A DNA stretch of 64,000 nucleotides from NCBI RefSeq assembly GCF_013299185.1, contig NZ_JAAFKG010000023.1:37708-101707 (forward strand), in the 5' to 3' direction. The notes under the pieces are model-generated. The model was not told where the DNA came from, did not search any database, and saw nothing but the letters and a program-made list of their open reading frames with translations. This document shows, piece after piece, positions 16,208-25,026 of the stretch. The stretch is from Microcoleus sp. bin48.metabat.b7b8b9.023 (GTDB lineage Bacteria > Cyanobacteriota > Cyanobacteriia > Cyanobacteriales > Microcoleaceae). Both the position numbers and the translations under genes were made by a program. Each line of letters starts with the position of its first letter. The first letter of the stretch is position 1.

Positions 16208-16480
16208 ATGCTAATCCTGCCAAAACTGGAAAACCTGCGAGATACTCTACCCATAGAAGGAGCTGTTCGCATTGAATTAGTGGAAGGCATACCCATGTTT
16301 AGAGCCTCCACCACAGTCAAAAACCGCATAGCAGAACTGCTGGACAAACAACAAACTTTACCCCTCGATCCTGATGAAGAACAAGAACTAAATATTTACG
16401 AAGAAATCGACGATTACCTTAGTTTTGTCAATCGGACAGTCCGCAATCTTTTCTTGAGCCAGATTCAGTCTACTGTATAG
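16208..16480 (+). CDS. Conserved hypothetical partner of the HNH endonuclease
   Basis: The 90-residue protein (MLILPKLENLRDTLPIEGAV) ends three bases before the HNH gene start, so the two are translationally linked. The sequence is acidic and helical, with a DPDEEQELNIYEEIDDYLSF centre. I recall the same small protein preceding HNH genes in other cyanobacteria, but no function is known. Its size, acidity and position would fit an antitoxin or inhibitor of the endonuclease; this is inference only. Confidence 0.65.
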   Translation: MLILPKLENLRDTLPIEGAVRIELVEGIPMFRASTTVKNRIAELLDKQQTLPLDPDEEQELNIYEEIDDYLSFVNRTVRNLFLSQIQSTV

Positions 16481-16482
16481 AA

Positions 16483-16935
16483 ATGTCCGCTCGCCGTCCA
16501 ATCCCTGACAATATCCAAGATCGAGTTCGTCAGAGAGCAAACTGTCTGTGCGAATATTGTCATGCTTCCGAAGAATGGCAGTATGTAGAATTTACGATCG
16601 AACACATCATTCCCTTAACTAAAAATGGGACTAACGATATTGACAATTTGGCACTAGCTTGCTTTCACTGCAACCGCAAGAAATCTGATAAAACTACAAC
16701 GATAGATGTTCAGTCAGACGTAGAAGTACCCTTGTTTAACCCCAGACAAGATAGTTGGAACGAACATTTTATTTGGTCGGCTGATGGATTATCAATAGTT
16801 GGTTTGACTCCTATTGGACGAGCTACAGTTACAGCCTTATTCTTAAATAGAGAGAGAGTCATTAATATTCGCGCCGCTGACAAAGCTATCAAACGACATC
16901 CTCCAGCCGACGATTTAATTCAATCAGAAAGTTGA
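16483..16935 (+). CDS. HNH endonuclease
   Basis: The 150-residue protein has an N-terminal Cys4-HNH module: CEYCHASEEWQYVEF, then TIEHIIPLTKNGTNDIDNLA (His-based metal centre) and CFHCNRKKSDKT. The C-terminal 60 residues (PLFNPRQDSWNEHFIWSADG, GRATVTALFLNRERVI) match the usual companion region of stand-alone cyanobacterial HNH proteins. Such proteins nick or cleave DNA in homing, restriction or repair; the target is unknown. It shares an operon with the small gene at 16208-16480. Confidence 0.88.
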   Translation: MSARRPIPDNIQDRVRQRANCLCEYCHASEEWQYVEFTIEHIIPLTKNGTNDIDNLALACFHCNRKKSDKTTTIDVQSDVEVPLFNPRQDSWNEHFIWSADGLSIVGLTPIGRATVTALFLNRERVINIRAADKAIKRHPPADDLIQSES

Positions 16936-16967
16936 GCATAGTGACCGATTTGTCACTTGCACTTATT

Positions 16968-17267
16968 TTAATTATTTTCATCGAAGCTACCATCGACTAA
17001 TCTATCCACCGATAACTTTTCCTCGTCTACTCGCCGACTGAGATAATCCGGCAAGTCATCAAAAGATACCCGTACCAAACGGCAAAAATCCCTCATTTGC
17101 CGAACAGTCATCGTAGGTTCGTCTCCCTTTTCCCACCGCCGCACCGACGAAGCCGATACCCCCATCCGCACAGCCAACTCTTCTTGGCTCAAGTTAGCGT
17201 CCTCTCGCAGTCTCCGAAAAGGCGACTCATTTTCTGGTTGCCGTTGACGTTGCCTTTTTTTTACCAT
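16968..17267 (-). CDS. XRE-family transcriptional regulator
   Basis: The 99-residue protein carries one Cro/CI-type helix-turn-helix: LREDANLSQEELAVRMGVSA then SSVRRWEKGDEPTMTVRQMR. A basic Lys/Arg/Gln N-terminus (VKKRQRQRQPENE) precedes it. The C-terminal 30 residues are acidic and have no recognised domain. It lies convergent to the HNH gene, with 32 bases between stops. Targets unknown. Confidence 0.82.
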   Translation of the reverse strand: MVKKRQRQRQPENESPFRRLREDANLSQEELAVRMGVSASSVRRWEKGDEPTMTVRQMRDFCRLVRVSFDDLPDYLSRRVDEEKLSVDRLVDGSFDENN

Positions 17268-17418
17268 TTCATTATAAAAGCTTGATTTAAGCGCCTAATT
17301 TGAGCGGTTAGATTGATTGGAGTAAGCACAGCCATAGCCAAAACAGACTGCACTAAAAATAAAAGGTGCAAGTCTGTCACTTTCCTATGGGCAAACATAC
17401 CCAATTTACAATACAGCC

Positions 17419-17829
17419 ATGAACACCCCAGAAACTACGAATTCCTGGATTATTTACCGACTGCTGCCCAACTTTCAGCGCTTACCCATCGGACAATTTC
17501 GCAGCCGCAGCGAAGCAGAATCTTCCTTAAAAGTCATCCGACAACTGCTACCCAATACCGACTTAATACTTGCTTTCGAGATTGGCGCCGAAAGTCGTAC
17601 CACCGAACTCATTGACTCCCCTGCTGCTGAGCCAAACTTGCCAACTTCAGTTAACCGAGAACTCCTGAAACTGTTCATTATCAGTTCTCGCCCTGTGGTT
17701 TCCCGCGTCATTCATTCTTTTCACCGGGATAATTTTGCCTGCGCTACTGACTGGAGTCCGTTTGTTCCAACTCAAAATCGAGGTGAAGTGATGAGCGTCT
17801 TAATTAAATATTTTGCCACTGACTCTTAG
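17419..17829 (+). CDS. Conserved hypothetical protein
   Basis: The 136-residue protein starts MNTPETTNSWIIYRLLPNFQ and has an N-terminal block (WIIYRLLPNFQRLPIGQFRS, RSEAESSLKVIRQLLPNTDL) of a type I recall from cyanobacterial hypotheticals. The remainder (ELLKLFIISSRPVVSRVIHS) has no identifiable motif. No signal peptide or membrane segment is visible. Function unknown. Confidence 0.55.
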   Translation: MNTPETTNSWIIYRLLPNFQRLPIGQFRSRSEAESSLKVIRQLLPNTDLILAFEIGAESRTTELIDSPAAEPNLPTSVNRELLKLFIISSRPVVSRVIHSFHRDNFACATDWSPFVPTQNRGEVMSVLIKYFATDS

Positions 17830-17866
17830 GGTGCGATCGAACATTCCTGATTGTACTGCAATATCT

Positions 17867-18021
17867 AAGGTATGTAGTTGCGCTTCAGCGCTCTTTCCTG
17901 ATATTATTAAGAGCGCTGAAGCGCAACTACGTACCTTATTTTAAAACTGCGCTGTCTGGTTGGGGTTGGGCACTTTTTTCTGAGATTATTAAGAGCGCTG
18001 AAGCGCAACTACGTACCTTAT
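17867..18021. repeat. Palindromic repeat of the ACGTAGTTG family
   Basis: Arms AAGGTATGTAGTTGCGCTTC and GAAGCGCAACTACGTACCTT (17867-17938) flank a short AT-rich loop. A second right-hand half is at about 17988-18021. The family's sister version (TTGGGCTT arms) fills 36903-37226. Confidence 0.75.
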
Positions 18022-18093
18022 TTGTCTGACAATAATAAAATCGTCCTGCTTGTTAAGAGGAATTGAGGGGATATTCAACTAATAAATGGTAAT

Positions 18094-19932
18094 TTAAGAA
18101 CAGTGATAAACTTGATATTCATAACCATCAACAGGTGACAAATTGCGAGATTCAATCTGACACTTTTGTGCTGCTAAATTTACTGGCGCGCGAAAGTTCA
18201 CCAACCACAAATCTAGCGGGCGTTCCAATTGACTGAGTGTCTTGTCAAGTATCCCCGCCACAATTTCTGGCGCCTCCCTTCTCTGCTTAACTAAAAGAAA
18301 CTGTGGAGAATCAAAGGCTTTAACTTCTTCCTTATTCCTATTCCTAACATCCGTTACAGAATCCGTTGCCGAACCCTTCTTCCTTCTATCCTTTACATCC
18401 GTTACATCCGTTACATCCGCTACAAAATCCGTTGCCGAACTCTTTTTCCATTCCAATCCTATCCCCATCAACTCTCCTATTTCTACATGAGTCTTTTGAG
18501 TAGTAGCAATTAACACTGGAACTTTCGAGACTTCGCGGATAATCGGAATTAACAAATCTGGTTTGTAATATTTGCGATAGCCGAGATTGGAATTTACTGT
18601 TACACTGCTGACAAAACCCATTACTAAAATTAGCAGCACTGCTTTTTTGCCAGTAAATTCTACAGCAGGTAAATTAAACCATCGAGTTTTTATTGTAGGT
18701 GTCTCATAAATAAATGCTAAAGTTACTCCTAATATTAATATCACTCCCGGAAAGTAGACGAAATTGTATCGAGGGCCGCGAGTTAGGTCAATTCCTAAAA
18801 TGTATGCAAAGCTGAAAAACAAGAAAATTGACCCAAGCACAAACCCGCCAAAAATAACAGTACCTAAACGAGTATCGGTGGTTTTTAAGGAAGTTTTGAG
18901 ACCGTTTTGCAGCAGGGGAAGCACCCAGATGAAATATATTATCATGCCGATCGCAGATCCAACCACCACTGCCAGATTTGAAGATTCCACCGGAAGCAGC
19001 GATATCACAGCGATCCATCCCGCCAAAGCTTGGAAAATCGGTGCGATCCAATCTACAAATGTGCGATCGCCACTGACAATCCAATTCGTGAGCTCGCTAC
19101 CGTATTTATTCGACAAAAATATCGGCAGCCAAACTAAACCGCCCGCTACAGTCCCCAGCGCTACTGCAAAAAGCCGCCAGAGGATTTGAAATTGCCAAAT
19201 ATTCGGCTGCTGACTCTCTGAAAGCGCCAATTTTCCATGAAACTGCTGCCAGATTACAGCAATTAATGCTATGGCTTCTGCACACAAAGTCAAGGCAAAA
19301 AAGTAGTGAACCGCAATTCCCAAACAATTAACAATTATCCAAAATAGCACCGTCCAGATAGGCAGTGGAGCGCGCTGTTGCAGCTTTTTTGCAGCTAATG
19401 TCAAGCAAAAAAGAGACGCAATAACTAATAAGATTCCTAAGGTATAATGGCGGGCTTCTTGGGCGAGATAAATGCCGTAGGGAGAAACTGCCATCATCGC
19501 AGCCGCACATTGACCGACTAAACGAGAATTGAACGCAAATTTGCCTAAAAGGTAGATAGCTGGAACTGAAATCACTCCTAATAATGCCGGAAGCGATCGC
19601 CCAATCCACACTAAACTATCCTCAGTCGGCGCAAACAGTCGCATCCACCAGTGGGCTACCATAAAATACACTGGCGGATGGTTGCTTTCCACCAGCAAAT
19701 GCTTGAGAACATCTGCAATGCCAGCATCCGGGCCCAATTGTAGCGGTTGTAGTAGAGTGGAAAGTGCGATCGCCCGATCGATCGGCACCCCGCGAAAACT
19801 GTTGCCCAAACTAAACACCAGAGTCGAAAACTCGTCCGTCCACAGCGGTTTCGAGTCCAAATTTGCAAAACGTAGCATTAGGGCGATCGCCGTCCACAGT
19901 AATAGCAACAACAGTTGTTTATGCTTAATCAT
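18094..19932 (-). CDS. Glycosyltransferase family 39-type membrane protein
   Basis: The 612-residue polytopic protein starts with a TM helix (LLLLLLWTAIALMLRFA) followed by the conserved first periplasmic loop NLDSKPLWTDEFSTLVFSLG, whose DE pair is the catalytic signature of ArnT/PMT-like GT-C enzymes using polyprenyl-phosphate sugars. About a dozen hydrophobic segments follow, including YLLGKFAFNSRLVGQCAAAM and MAVSPYGIYLAQEARHYTLG. The C-terminal soluble part contains an expanded Asp-Val-Thr stretch (ADVTDVTDVKD), from a 9-base tandem unit at about 18383-18420. The upstream GT2/GtrA gene in the same direction (99 bases away) probably supplies the lipid-linked sugar donor. Confidence 0.88.
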   Translation of the reverse strand: MIKHKQLLLLLLWTAIALMLRFANLDSKPLWTDEFSTLVFSLGNSFRGVPIDRAIALSTLLQPLQLGPDAGIADVLKHLLVESNHPPVYFMVAHWWMRLFAPTEDSLVWIGRSLPALLGVISVPAIYLLGKFAFNSRLVGQCAAAMMAVSPYGIYLAQEARHYTLGILLVIASLFCLTLAAKKLQQRAPLPIWTVLFWIIVNCLGIAVHYFFALTLCAEAIALIAVIWQQFHGKLALSESQQPNIWQFQILWRLFAVALGTVAGGLVWLPIFLSNKYGSELTNWIVSGDRTFVDWIAPIFQALAGWIAVISLLPVESSNLAVVVGSAIGMIIYFIWVLPLLQNGLKTSLKTTDTRLGTVIFGGFVLGSIFLFFSFAYILGIDLTRGPRYNFVYFPGVILILGVTLAFIYETPTIKTRWFNLPAVEFTGKKAVLLILVMGFVSSVTVNSNLGYRKYYKPDLLIPIIREVSKVPVLIATTQKTHVEIGELMGIGLEWKKSSATDFVADVTDVTDVKDRRKKGSATDSVTDVRNRNKEEVKAFDSPQFLLVKQRREAPEIVAGILDKTLSQLERPLDLWLVNFRAPVNLAAQKCQIESRNLSPVDGYEYQVYHCS

Positions 19933-20030
19933 TAATTCAGTCAGTTGTGTGTTGTCAGTTGTGTGTTGTCAGTTATGTGTTGTCAGTTGACCGCCCACTG
20001 CCCACTGCCCCATGCCCAATTCCCAATTCC

Positions 20031-21242
20031 CTAATCAACTTCCGTTACCCGCCAGCTTAGCTTCATGTTGATCCAGAAATTCCACAGAGTCACAGCCACG
20101 ATCGCAATTAAGTTAGCCAAATATTCATTCATCCCAAAAACATTAAACATCAAATTAACCAGCAGCACATTCAAAATCAAACCCATCAAGCAAATTGTAT
20201 TAAACTTCAACAGGCGTTTGAAGCGCTGGCGATTTCCCGGTTGCCGCTTAGAAATGTCCCCAAAAGTCCACAAATCATTCCACAAAAAATTACTAATAAT
20301 TGCTAATTCAGCAGCAATAATTAGACTGCGAGTCAGCTCCAAATGCAGACTATTTCGCAGGACGTACAAAACCCCCATGTTGACAAACACACCGCTGAAA
20401 CCCACGATGCCAAATCGCAGAAACTTACCCACTGGCCAGCGGGCAAACCGCAATATGAACAAATGTCGCAAATACTCAATATACTGTTTCCCCGTAACTT
20501 TGCTTTCGCCTTCTTTCCGCTCCTGAAATACATAACCAACTTCTCCAATCCAGCGGATATTTCCCCTACCGAGCACTTCAATCAAGATTTTGTAACCCGC
20601 AGGATTCATGGTTTGGCCGGCAATGCAACTGCGACGCACCATAAAATAGCCGCTCATTGGATCGGAAACTCTGCCGACGACTCCAGGCAGTATAATCAAT
20701 CCAACAGTTTGAGCGCCCCGCGACAAAAATCTCCTGACAACGCTCCAGTCGCTCACACCACCCTCAGCAACGTGGCGGCTGGCAGCGGCCAAATCTGCCC
20801 CCCGCTGAATTTCTGCTAAAAGCTGCAATAGCGTCTCCGGCGGATGCTGCAAGTCGGCATCGATGACACCCAAAACCTCGCCCCGAGCAGCCTGCCACCC
20901 GCGAATCACGGCTGTGGAAAGTCCCCGCTCGTGCTCGCGCCGCATCACCCGCAATTGCGGATAGTCGGCTGTTAGCGACTGGGCAACTTCCCAGGTGCGA
21001 TCGGGGCTGTTGTCATCGACTACAATTAATTCGTAGTTGCCGGGAATGCTGCCATCAAGCAACTTGCTCAATTGTTCCACAATACTTTTGACATTCTTGC
21101 ACTCGTTGTAGGTGGGAATCACCAAGGAAAAATAAATTGGCTGTGTATCTTCTGCAAAAGTTGAACCACAAGTCCCTACAGCAGGAATTTGCAAAGGCCC
21201 AGACGGCACTGGCAACAGGTGATTTGCTTCGTTGACGCTCAT
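20031..21242 (-). CDS. Dolichol-phosphate-mannose-synthase-like GT2 fused to GtrA domain
   Basis: The 403-residue protein has a GT2 domain at about residues 35-260: LVIPTYNECKNVKSIVEQLS, the acidic LIVVDDNSPDRTWE, the metal-binding GVIDADLQHPPETLLQLL, and the acceptor region PMSGYFMVRRSC. A C-terminal GtrA module with four hydrophobic segments follows (about 275-395; LRFGIVGFSGVFVNMGVLYV, NLIAIVAVTLWNFWINMK). Such proteins make polyprenyl-phosphate hexose and help flip it; the donor would feed the GT39 protein encoded next. Confidence 0.9.
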   Translation of the reverse strand: MSVNEANHLLPVPSGPLQIPAVGTCGSTFAEDTQPIYFSLVIPTYNECKNVKSIVEQLSKLLDGSIPGNYELIVVDDNSPDRTWEVAQSLTADYPQLRVMRREHERGLSTAVIRGWQAARGEVLGVIDADLQHPPETLLQLLAEIQRGADLAAASRHVAEGGVSDWSVVRRFLSRGAQTVGLIILPGVVGRVSDPMSGYFMVRRSCIAGQTMNPAGYKILIEVLGRGNIRWIGEVGYVFQERKEGESKVTGKQYIEYLRHLFILRFARWPVGKFLRFGIVGFSGVFVNMGVLYVLRNSLHLELTRSLIIAAELAIISNFLWNDLWTFGDISKRQPGNRQRFKRLLKFNTICLMGLILNVLLVNLMFNVFGMNEYLANLIAIVAVTLWNFWINMKLSWRVTEVD

Positions 21243-21359
21243 AGTTACCGTTTCTTAAAATGAAAAGATGTTTTTTTACGACTTTATACTTTAGAATCTG
21301 TTTCGTCCATAGTTGATTTGTTAAGATATAAAAAGCCGTTAATTTTAGTGGTGGATTTT

Positions 21360-22529
21360 GTGACTGAATCGGAAAATAAAACTGTTGATGCAATTCTCGA
21401 TCGCGCTTTACAACTTTATAACATCTCTAGCGCAGAGGCATTGGTACTTTTGCAGCAAAGAGAGCCAGATGCGATCGCTTCTATTCAAACAACCGCTGAC
21501 TTGCTCCGCCGCCGACAATCAGGCGATATTGTTACTTATGTTATCAATCGAAATATTAATTTCACCAATATTTGCGAGCAGCATTGCAGTTTCTGTGCGT
21601 TCCGCCGCGACGACGGAGATGAGGGCGCTTTTTGGTTAGATACAGCCCAAATTCTAGAGAAGGCAACAGATGCAGTGCAGCGGGGTGCGACGGAAATTTG
21701 TATGCAGGGCGGCTTAAATCTGCAAGCTAAGCTCAACGGTGAATCTTTGCCTTATTATCTGCAATTAGTGAAAACAATTAAGGATAAGTTTCCGCAGTTG
21801 CACTTGCACGCTTTTTCGCCCCAAGAAATAGAATTTATTGCCAGACAAGATCGTCTTAGTTTCAGCTATGTAATTTCGGCATTGCAGGATGCGGGAGTCG
21901 GTTCGATGCCCGGTACTGCGGCGGAGGTTCTCGACGATGCAGTGCGACGGGTGATTTGCCCGGAAAAACTAGATTCGGCAACTTGGCTAGAAATCGTAGG
22001 AACTGCTCACAGCTTAGGTTTGCCGACAACGAGCACGATGCTTTGCGGGCATATTGAGGCGGCAGGGCAGCAGGTTTTGCATTTAGAAAAAGTGCGATCG
22101 CTCCAACAAAGTGCCATTAACAACAACTATCCAGCTCGCATCACAGAATTCATTTTACTGCCCTTTGTCGGGCAAGAAGCACCAGCTCCTTTACGCAGTC
22201 GAGTCGGCCGCGATCAACCAGTTTTAGCAGATACATTATTGCTCACCGCTGTATCGAGAATCTTCTTGGGAAATACGATTCCCAATCACCAGCCGAGTTG
22301 GGTTAAATTGGGTTTAGTAGGAGCTACAGAGGCTCTGAAATGGGGTTGCAACGACATCGGCGGCACATTGATGGAAGAACACATTACTACAATGGCCGGT
22401 GCGGTTGGTGGCGGTTGTCAATCGGTAGAAGATTTGCAAAATGCGATTACTTCTTTGGGCCGGAGTTATCAGCAAAGGGATACAATTTATCGACCTATGG
22501 GGGTTGACAATTTAGCTGTAATTGTATAA
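21360..22529 (+). CDS. cofH: FO synthase subunit 2, CofH
   Basis: This radical-SAM enzyme joins 5-amino-ribitylaminouracil with tyrosine on the way to FO (8-HDF), the deazaflavin antenna of some cyanobacterial photolyases. The 4Fe-4S motif is [13 protein letters not shown], followed by [14 protein letters not shown] and [20 protein letters not shown], then [12 protein letters not shown] and [15 protein letters not shown], all typical of CofH. GTG 21360 ([14 protein letters not shown]) is chosen because GGTGG lies just upstream; GTG 21348/21351 or TTG 21318 are in-frame alternatives. The partner CofG is not in this window. Confidence 0.9.
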   Translation: MTESENKTVDAILDRALQLYNISSAEALVLLQQREPDAIASIQTTADLLRRRQSGDIVTYVINRNINFTNICEQHCSFCAFRRDDGDEGAFWLDTAQILEKATDAVQRGATEICMQGGLNLQAKLNGESLPYYLQLVKTIKDKFPQLHLHAFSPQEIEFIARQDRLSFSYVISALQDAGVGSMPGTAAEVLDDAVRRVICPEKLDSATWLEIVGTAHSLGLPTTSTMLCGHIEAAGQQVLHLEKVRSLQQSAINNNYPARITEFILLPFVGQEAPAPLRSRVGRDQPVLADTLLLTAVSRIFLGNTIPNHQPSWVKLGLVGATEALKWGCNDIGGTLMEEHITTMAGAVGGGCQSVEDLQNAITSLGRSYQQRDTIYRPMGVDNLAVIV

Positions 22530-22573
22530 ATTTTAGGATGCGAAGTGCGAAGAGCGTAACGCATCCTACCAGT

Positions 22574-23215
22574 TTAGCCGATCGCACTTTCAAATTCTTC
22601 CAGCGCCTGACAACTTCCAACCTGCCAAGCACGTTCCACTGTAGCAGGAATCATCTGGGCGATCGCAATTCCCGGAAAATTCGGACTAATATCCGATTCT
22701 ACATACTCTCCTTCTTGCAGCAAATAGATGCGAAGTCTGCCGCTGTCGTAAACCCAGACTTCAGGAACTCCAATAGCTAGATAAGCATCGATCGTAGTTT
22801 TAGAAGCTACATCGGTTTCAATTCCTAAATCCGGCGGCGGATCGTCCGGCAAAAGTCGGCGGCGGCTAATCATCCGCTGATAATTGAGAATATAAAAGCA
22901 AGCATCAGGTTCAATTCCCGCTGCACCTTCCCGCTTGAAAGTAGTAGAACCAAATGGTTCGTATCTTCTACCCGCAGACTTGAGTAAAATTTTGACAATA
23001 TCAGAGATTAAATCTTTCGGCCTTTCATGTTCTAGTAAGGGAAGCGTAATTTCTAAGGTACTGTTGCTGTAGGCAATTCTGCTTCTTCGCTTTTCTCCCA
23101 ATTCCTCCAAAATTGACTCGAATTCCAGCCAAGTTATATTGGGAATAGTTACGACACTGCCGGGAGTAAGCTGAATCTGGCTAATAGGTTTGAGGACGGG
23201 AGCGATAACAATCAT
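22574..23215 (-). CDS. Uma2-family (DUF820) nuclease-like protein
   Basis: The 213-residue protein is of the widely expanded cyanobacterial Uma2 family with PD-(D/E)XK-like fold: ENLR-like entry TWLEFESILEELGEKRRSRI, the IEPDACFYI acidic strand, then DPPPDLGIETDVASKTT (the D...E-x-x core; the usual Lys position is occupied by Ser-Lys nearby), and GVPEVWVYDSGRLRIYLLQ. Function is not known; these genes are often mobile or multicopy. The region is separated from cofH by a short inverted repeat (GGATGCG...CGCATCC). Confidence 0.85.
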   Translation of the reverse strand: MIVIAPVLKPISQIQLTPGSVVTIPNITWLEFESILEELGEKRRSRIAYSNSTLEITLPLLEHERPKDLISDIVKILLKSAGRRYEPFGSTTFKREGAAGIEPDACFYILNYQRMISRRRLLPDDPPPDLGIETDVASKTTIDAYLAIGVPEVWVYDSGRLRIYLLQEGEYVESDISPNFPGIAIAQMIPATVERAWQVGSCQALEEFESAIG

Positions 23216-23405
23216 AAGCTGAATTGAGAGCTAGTTGTTAAGTTTGTGCCAAAGATAGGCAGGATGCCTACCCCACAAGAGTTTTTGAAGATATCTGTTG
23301 AGTGTAGCACGGGCAAGGAGAAGAGATGGGCGATCGCAATTTACGATCGCTAGATATCAAAGCTATATCTGATATAATTAGTATTATCAGTCATTCTGAA
23401 AACCT

Positions 23406-24026
23406 ATGACTCAAACTTTACCCAAGCTCGTAAACTTCGAGGAATTTGTGGAGTGGCTGCCAGAAAATTCGGCGGTACGGTATGAACTGCATAATAGAAA
23501 TATTATTGAAATTGTACAACCAGTAGGCGAACATCAGGAAGTTACAGGTTTTCTGACAATCGAAATTGCTGTTCAAATCAAACGTTTGGGATTACCCTAT
23601 GGTATCCCAAACCAAGTGATAGTTAGACCTCCTGAAAAAGATTCTGGTTATTTCCCCGACTTATTGGTGCTGAATCGTGCAAACCTGGTGAATGAACCAT
23701 TGTGGCAAAAAGAGTCTATCCTCAGTTTAGGTGCATCGATACCTTTGGCGATCGAAGTTGTGTCAACCAATTGGCGCGATGATTACTATTTGAAATATGC
23801 TGATTATGAGGAGATGGGTATCCCTGAATATTGGATTGTCGATTATGCTGCGTTGGGTGGACGTAATTTTATTGGCAATCCCAAACAACCGACGATTTCT
23901 GTGTGTAACTTGGTTGATGGTGAATATCAAATATCCAAGTTTCGGGAGTGCGATCGGATTGTGTCGCAAACTTTTCCCGATTTGAGCTTGACTGCTAATC
24001 AGATTTTTCAAGCTGGTTTGGTGTAA
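23406..24026 (+). CDS. Uma2-family (DUF820) nuclease-like protein
   Basis: The 206-residue protein has the family blocks NFEEFVEWLPENSAVRYELH near the N-terminus, DSGYFPDLLVLNRANL (acidic Asp), PLAIEVVSTNWRDDYYLKYA (E-V core with Asn-Trp-Arg) and EEMGIPEYWIVDYAALGG near the C-terminus. It diverges from the preceding Uma2 gene (191 bases between starts). The two are different subgroups rather than a recent duplicate. Confidence 0.87.
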   Translation: MTQTLPKLVNFEEFVEWLPENSAVRYELHNRNIIEIVQPVGEHQEVTGFLTIEIAVQIKRLGLPYGIPNQVIVRPPEKDSGYFPDLLVLNRANLVNEPLWQKESILSLGASIPLAIEVVSTNWRDDYYLKYADYEEMGIPEYWIVDYAALGGRNFIGNPKQPTISVCNLVDGEYQISKFRECDRIVSQTFPDLSLTANQIFQAGLV

Positions 24027-24063
24027 TGTGATATTTTGCAAAATTATAATTGAAGTGTTTTAT

Positions 24064-25026
24064 TCAAACGAACTCATGCAATGTTTTGAAAAAAAAAGGA
24101 ATATGACAATTAACATCGCTACTTTGGTGTGAATAAAATTCTCCAATCTTGAGTGATAGTTGCTCTCTAAATACTCGCTCGCCCCGGCTAAAGTCACCGG
24201 CTGGCTTAATTTTTTCCCAATAATCATGCTCAGGTTGTTTCTCATTCTTAACTTTTTTAATTGTGAGCAAAGCCCTAATTAACTGATGCTTCCGTGTTTC
24301 ATCAGACGTATTTTGAAACTCAGTTTTCCATGAATCTTGTAATTTATCTAAATCTGTACAATTTAAACAATGATTTATGCGCTGGAGCGATCTCTGTATG
24401 TTAAGGTTATTCTTCAAGTCTGGATCGCTACTAATTTTATCACCCATATCCATATAAATACTATTCAGTTGAACAGGATTATCCTGATACATAGGAGAAT
24501 TAGGATAATCATCAAATATTGATTGAAGCTCAGGTGTGATAAAATAAGCTTCTTTATGAATCAAACCTGTAATCCATATCCGGTGCTGTTTTGCATTTTG
24601 TGCTTTCACCTGCGATTTTTCGTAAAGATTGCAAAAAATTGCTTCTGTATCGGGAAAACTGTAATTATCAATCTCTTGCAAGTGCAAGTCTAAATCTATC
24701 ATTGCAAAAAGTCGATCTGGATCTAAATACGAGTTAGTGGTATCCTGTTCGTGTAATGTTAAAAGATTCAAATAAGTATTGATTACAGTTGCGCGATCGC
24801 CACAGTTGAAAAATTGTGGTCGTTGTTGCGTCCACCATTTTGGAACGCAAGCATTATAAAAGTTTGCATCCGGCATTTTCTCCATGTTTTTATAAGCTTG
24901 AGGCGATTTTATACCATCGATTGTTGAAATAACACCCTCGCATAGCACCACAATTTTATTCTTAATTCTGCGAGATTCAAGAATCATCTTGCAGTGTTCT
25001 TTTAGTTGTTCTGTATTAAGACTCAT
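24064..25026 (-). CDS. TOPRIM/DUF4435-like protein, partner of the upstream ATPase
   Basis: The 320-residue protein has a candidate TOPRIM signature: hydrophobic strand then Glu30-Gly31 (NKIVVLCEGVIST) and, 80 residues on, Asp111-x-Asp113 (RLFAMIDLDLHLQEI). That spacing is long but acceptable for OLD/DUF4435-type TOPRIM folds. Other distinctive blocks are NACVPKWWTQQRPQFFNCGD and HRIWITGLIHKEAYF. The start overlaps the end of the ATPase gene by 11 bases, so the two are translationally coupled. An ATPase paired with a TOPRIM-like effector recalls PARIS, Gabija and OLD systems, but I cannot assign it to any named one. I recall close homologues in other cyanobacteria. Confidence 0.65.
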   Translation of the reverse strand: MSLNTEQLKEHCKMILESRRIKNKIVVLCEGVISTIDGIKSPQAYKNMEKMPDANFYNACVPKWWTQQRPQFFNCGDRATVINTYLNLLTLHEQDTTNSYLDPDRLFAMIDLDLHLQEIDNYSFPDTEAIFCNLYEKSQVKAQNAKQHRIWITGLIHKEAYFITPELQSIFDDYPNSPMYQDNPVQLNSIYMDMGDKISSDPDLKNNLNIQRSLQRINHCLNCTDLDKLQDSWKTEFQNTSDETRKHQLIRALLTIKKVKNEKQPEHDYWEKIKPAGDFSRGERVFREQLSLKIGEFYSHQSSDVNCHIPFFFKTLHEFV

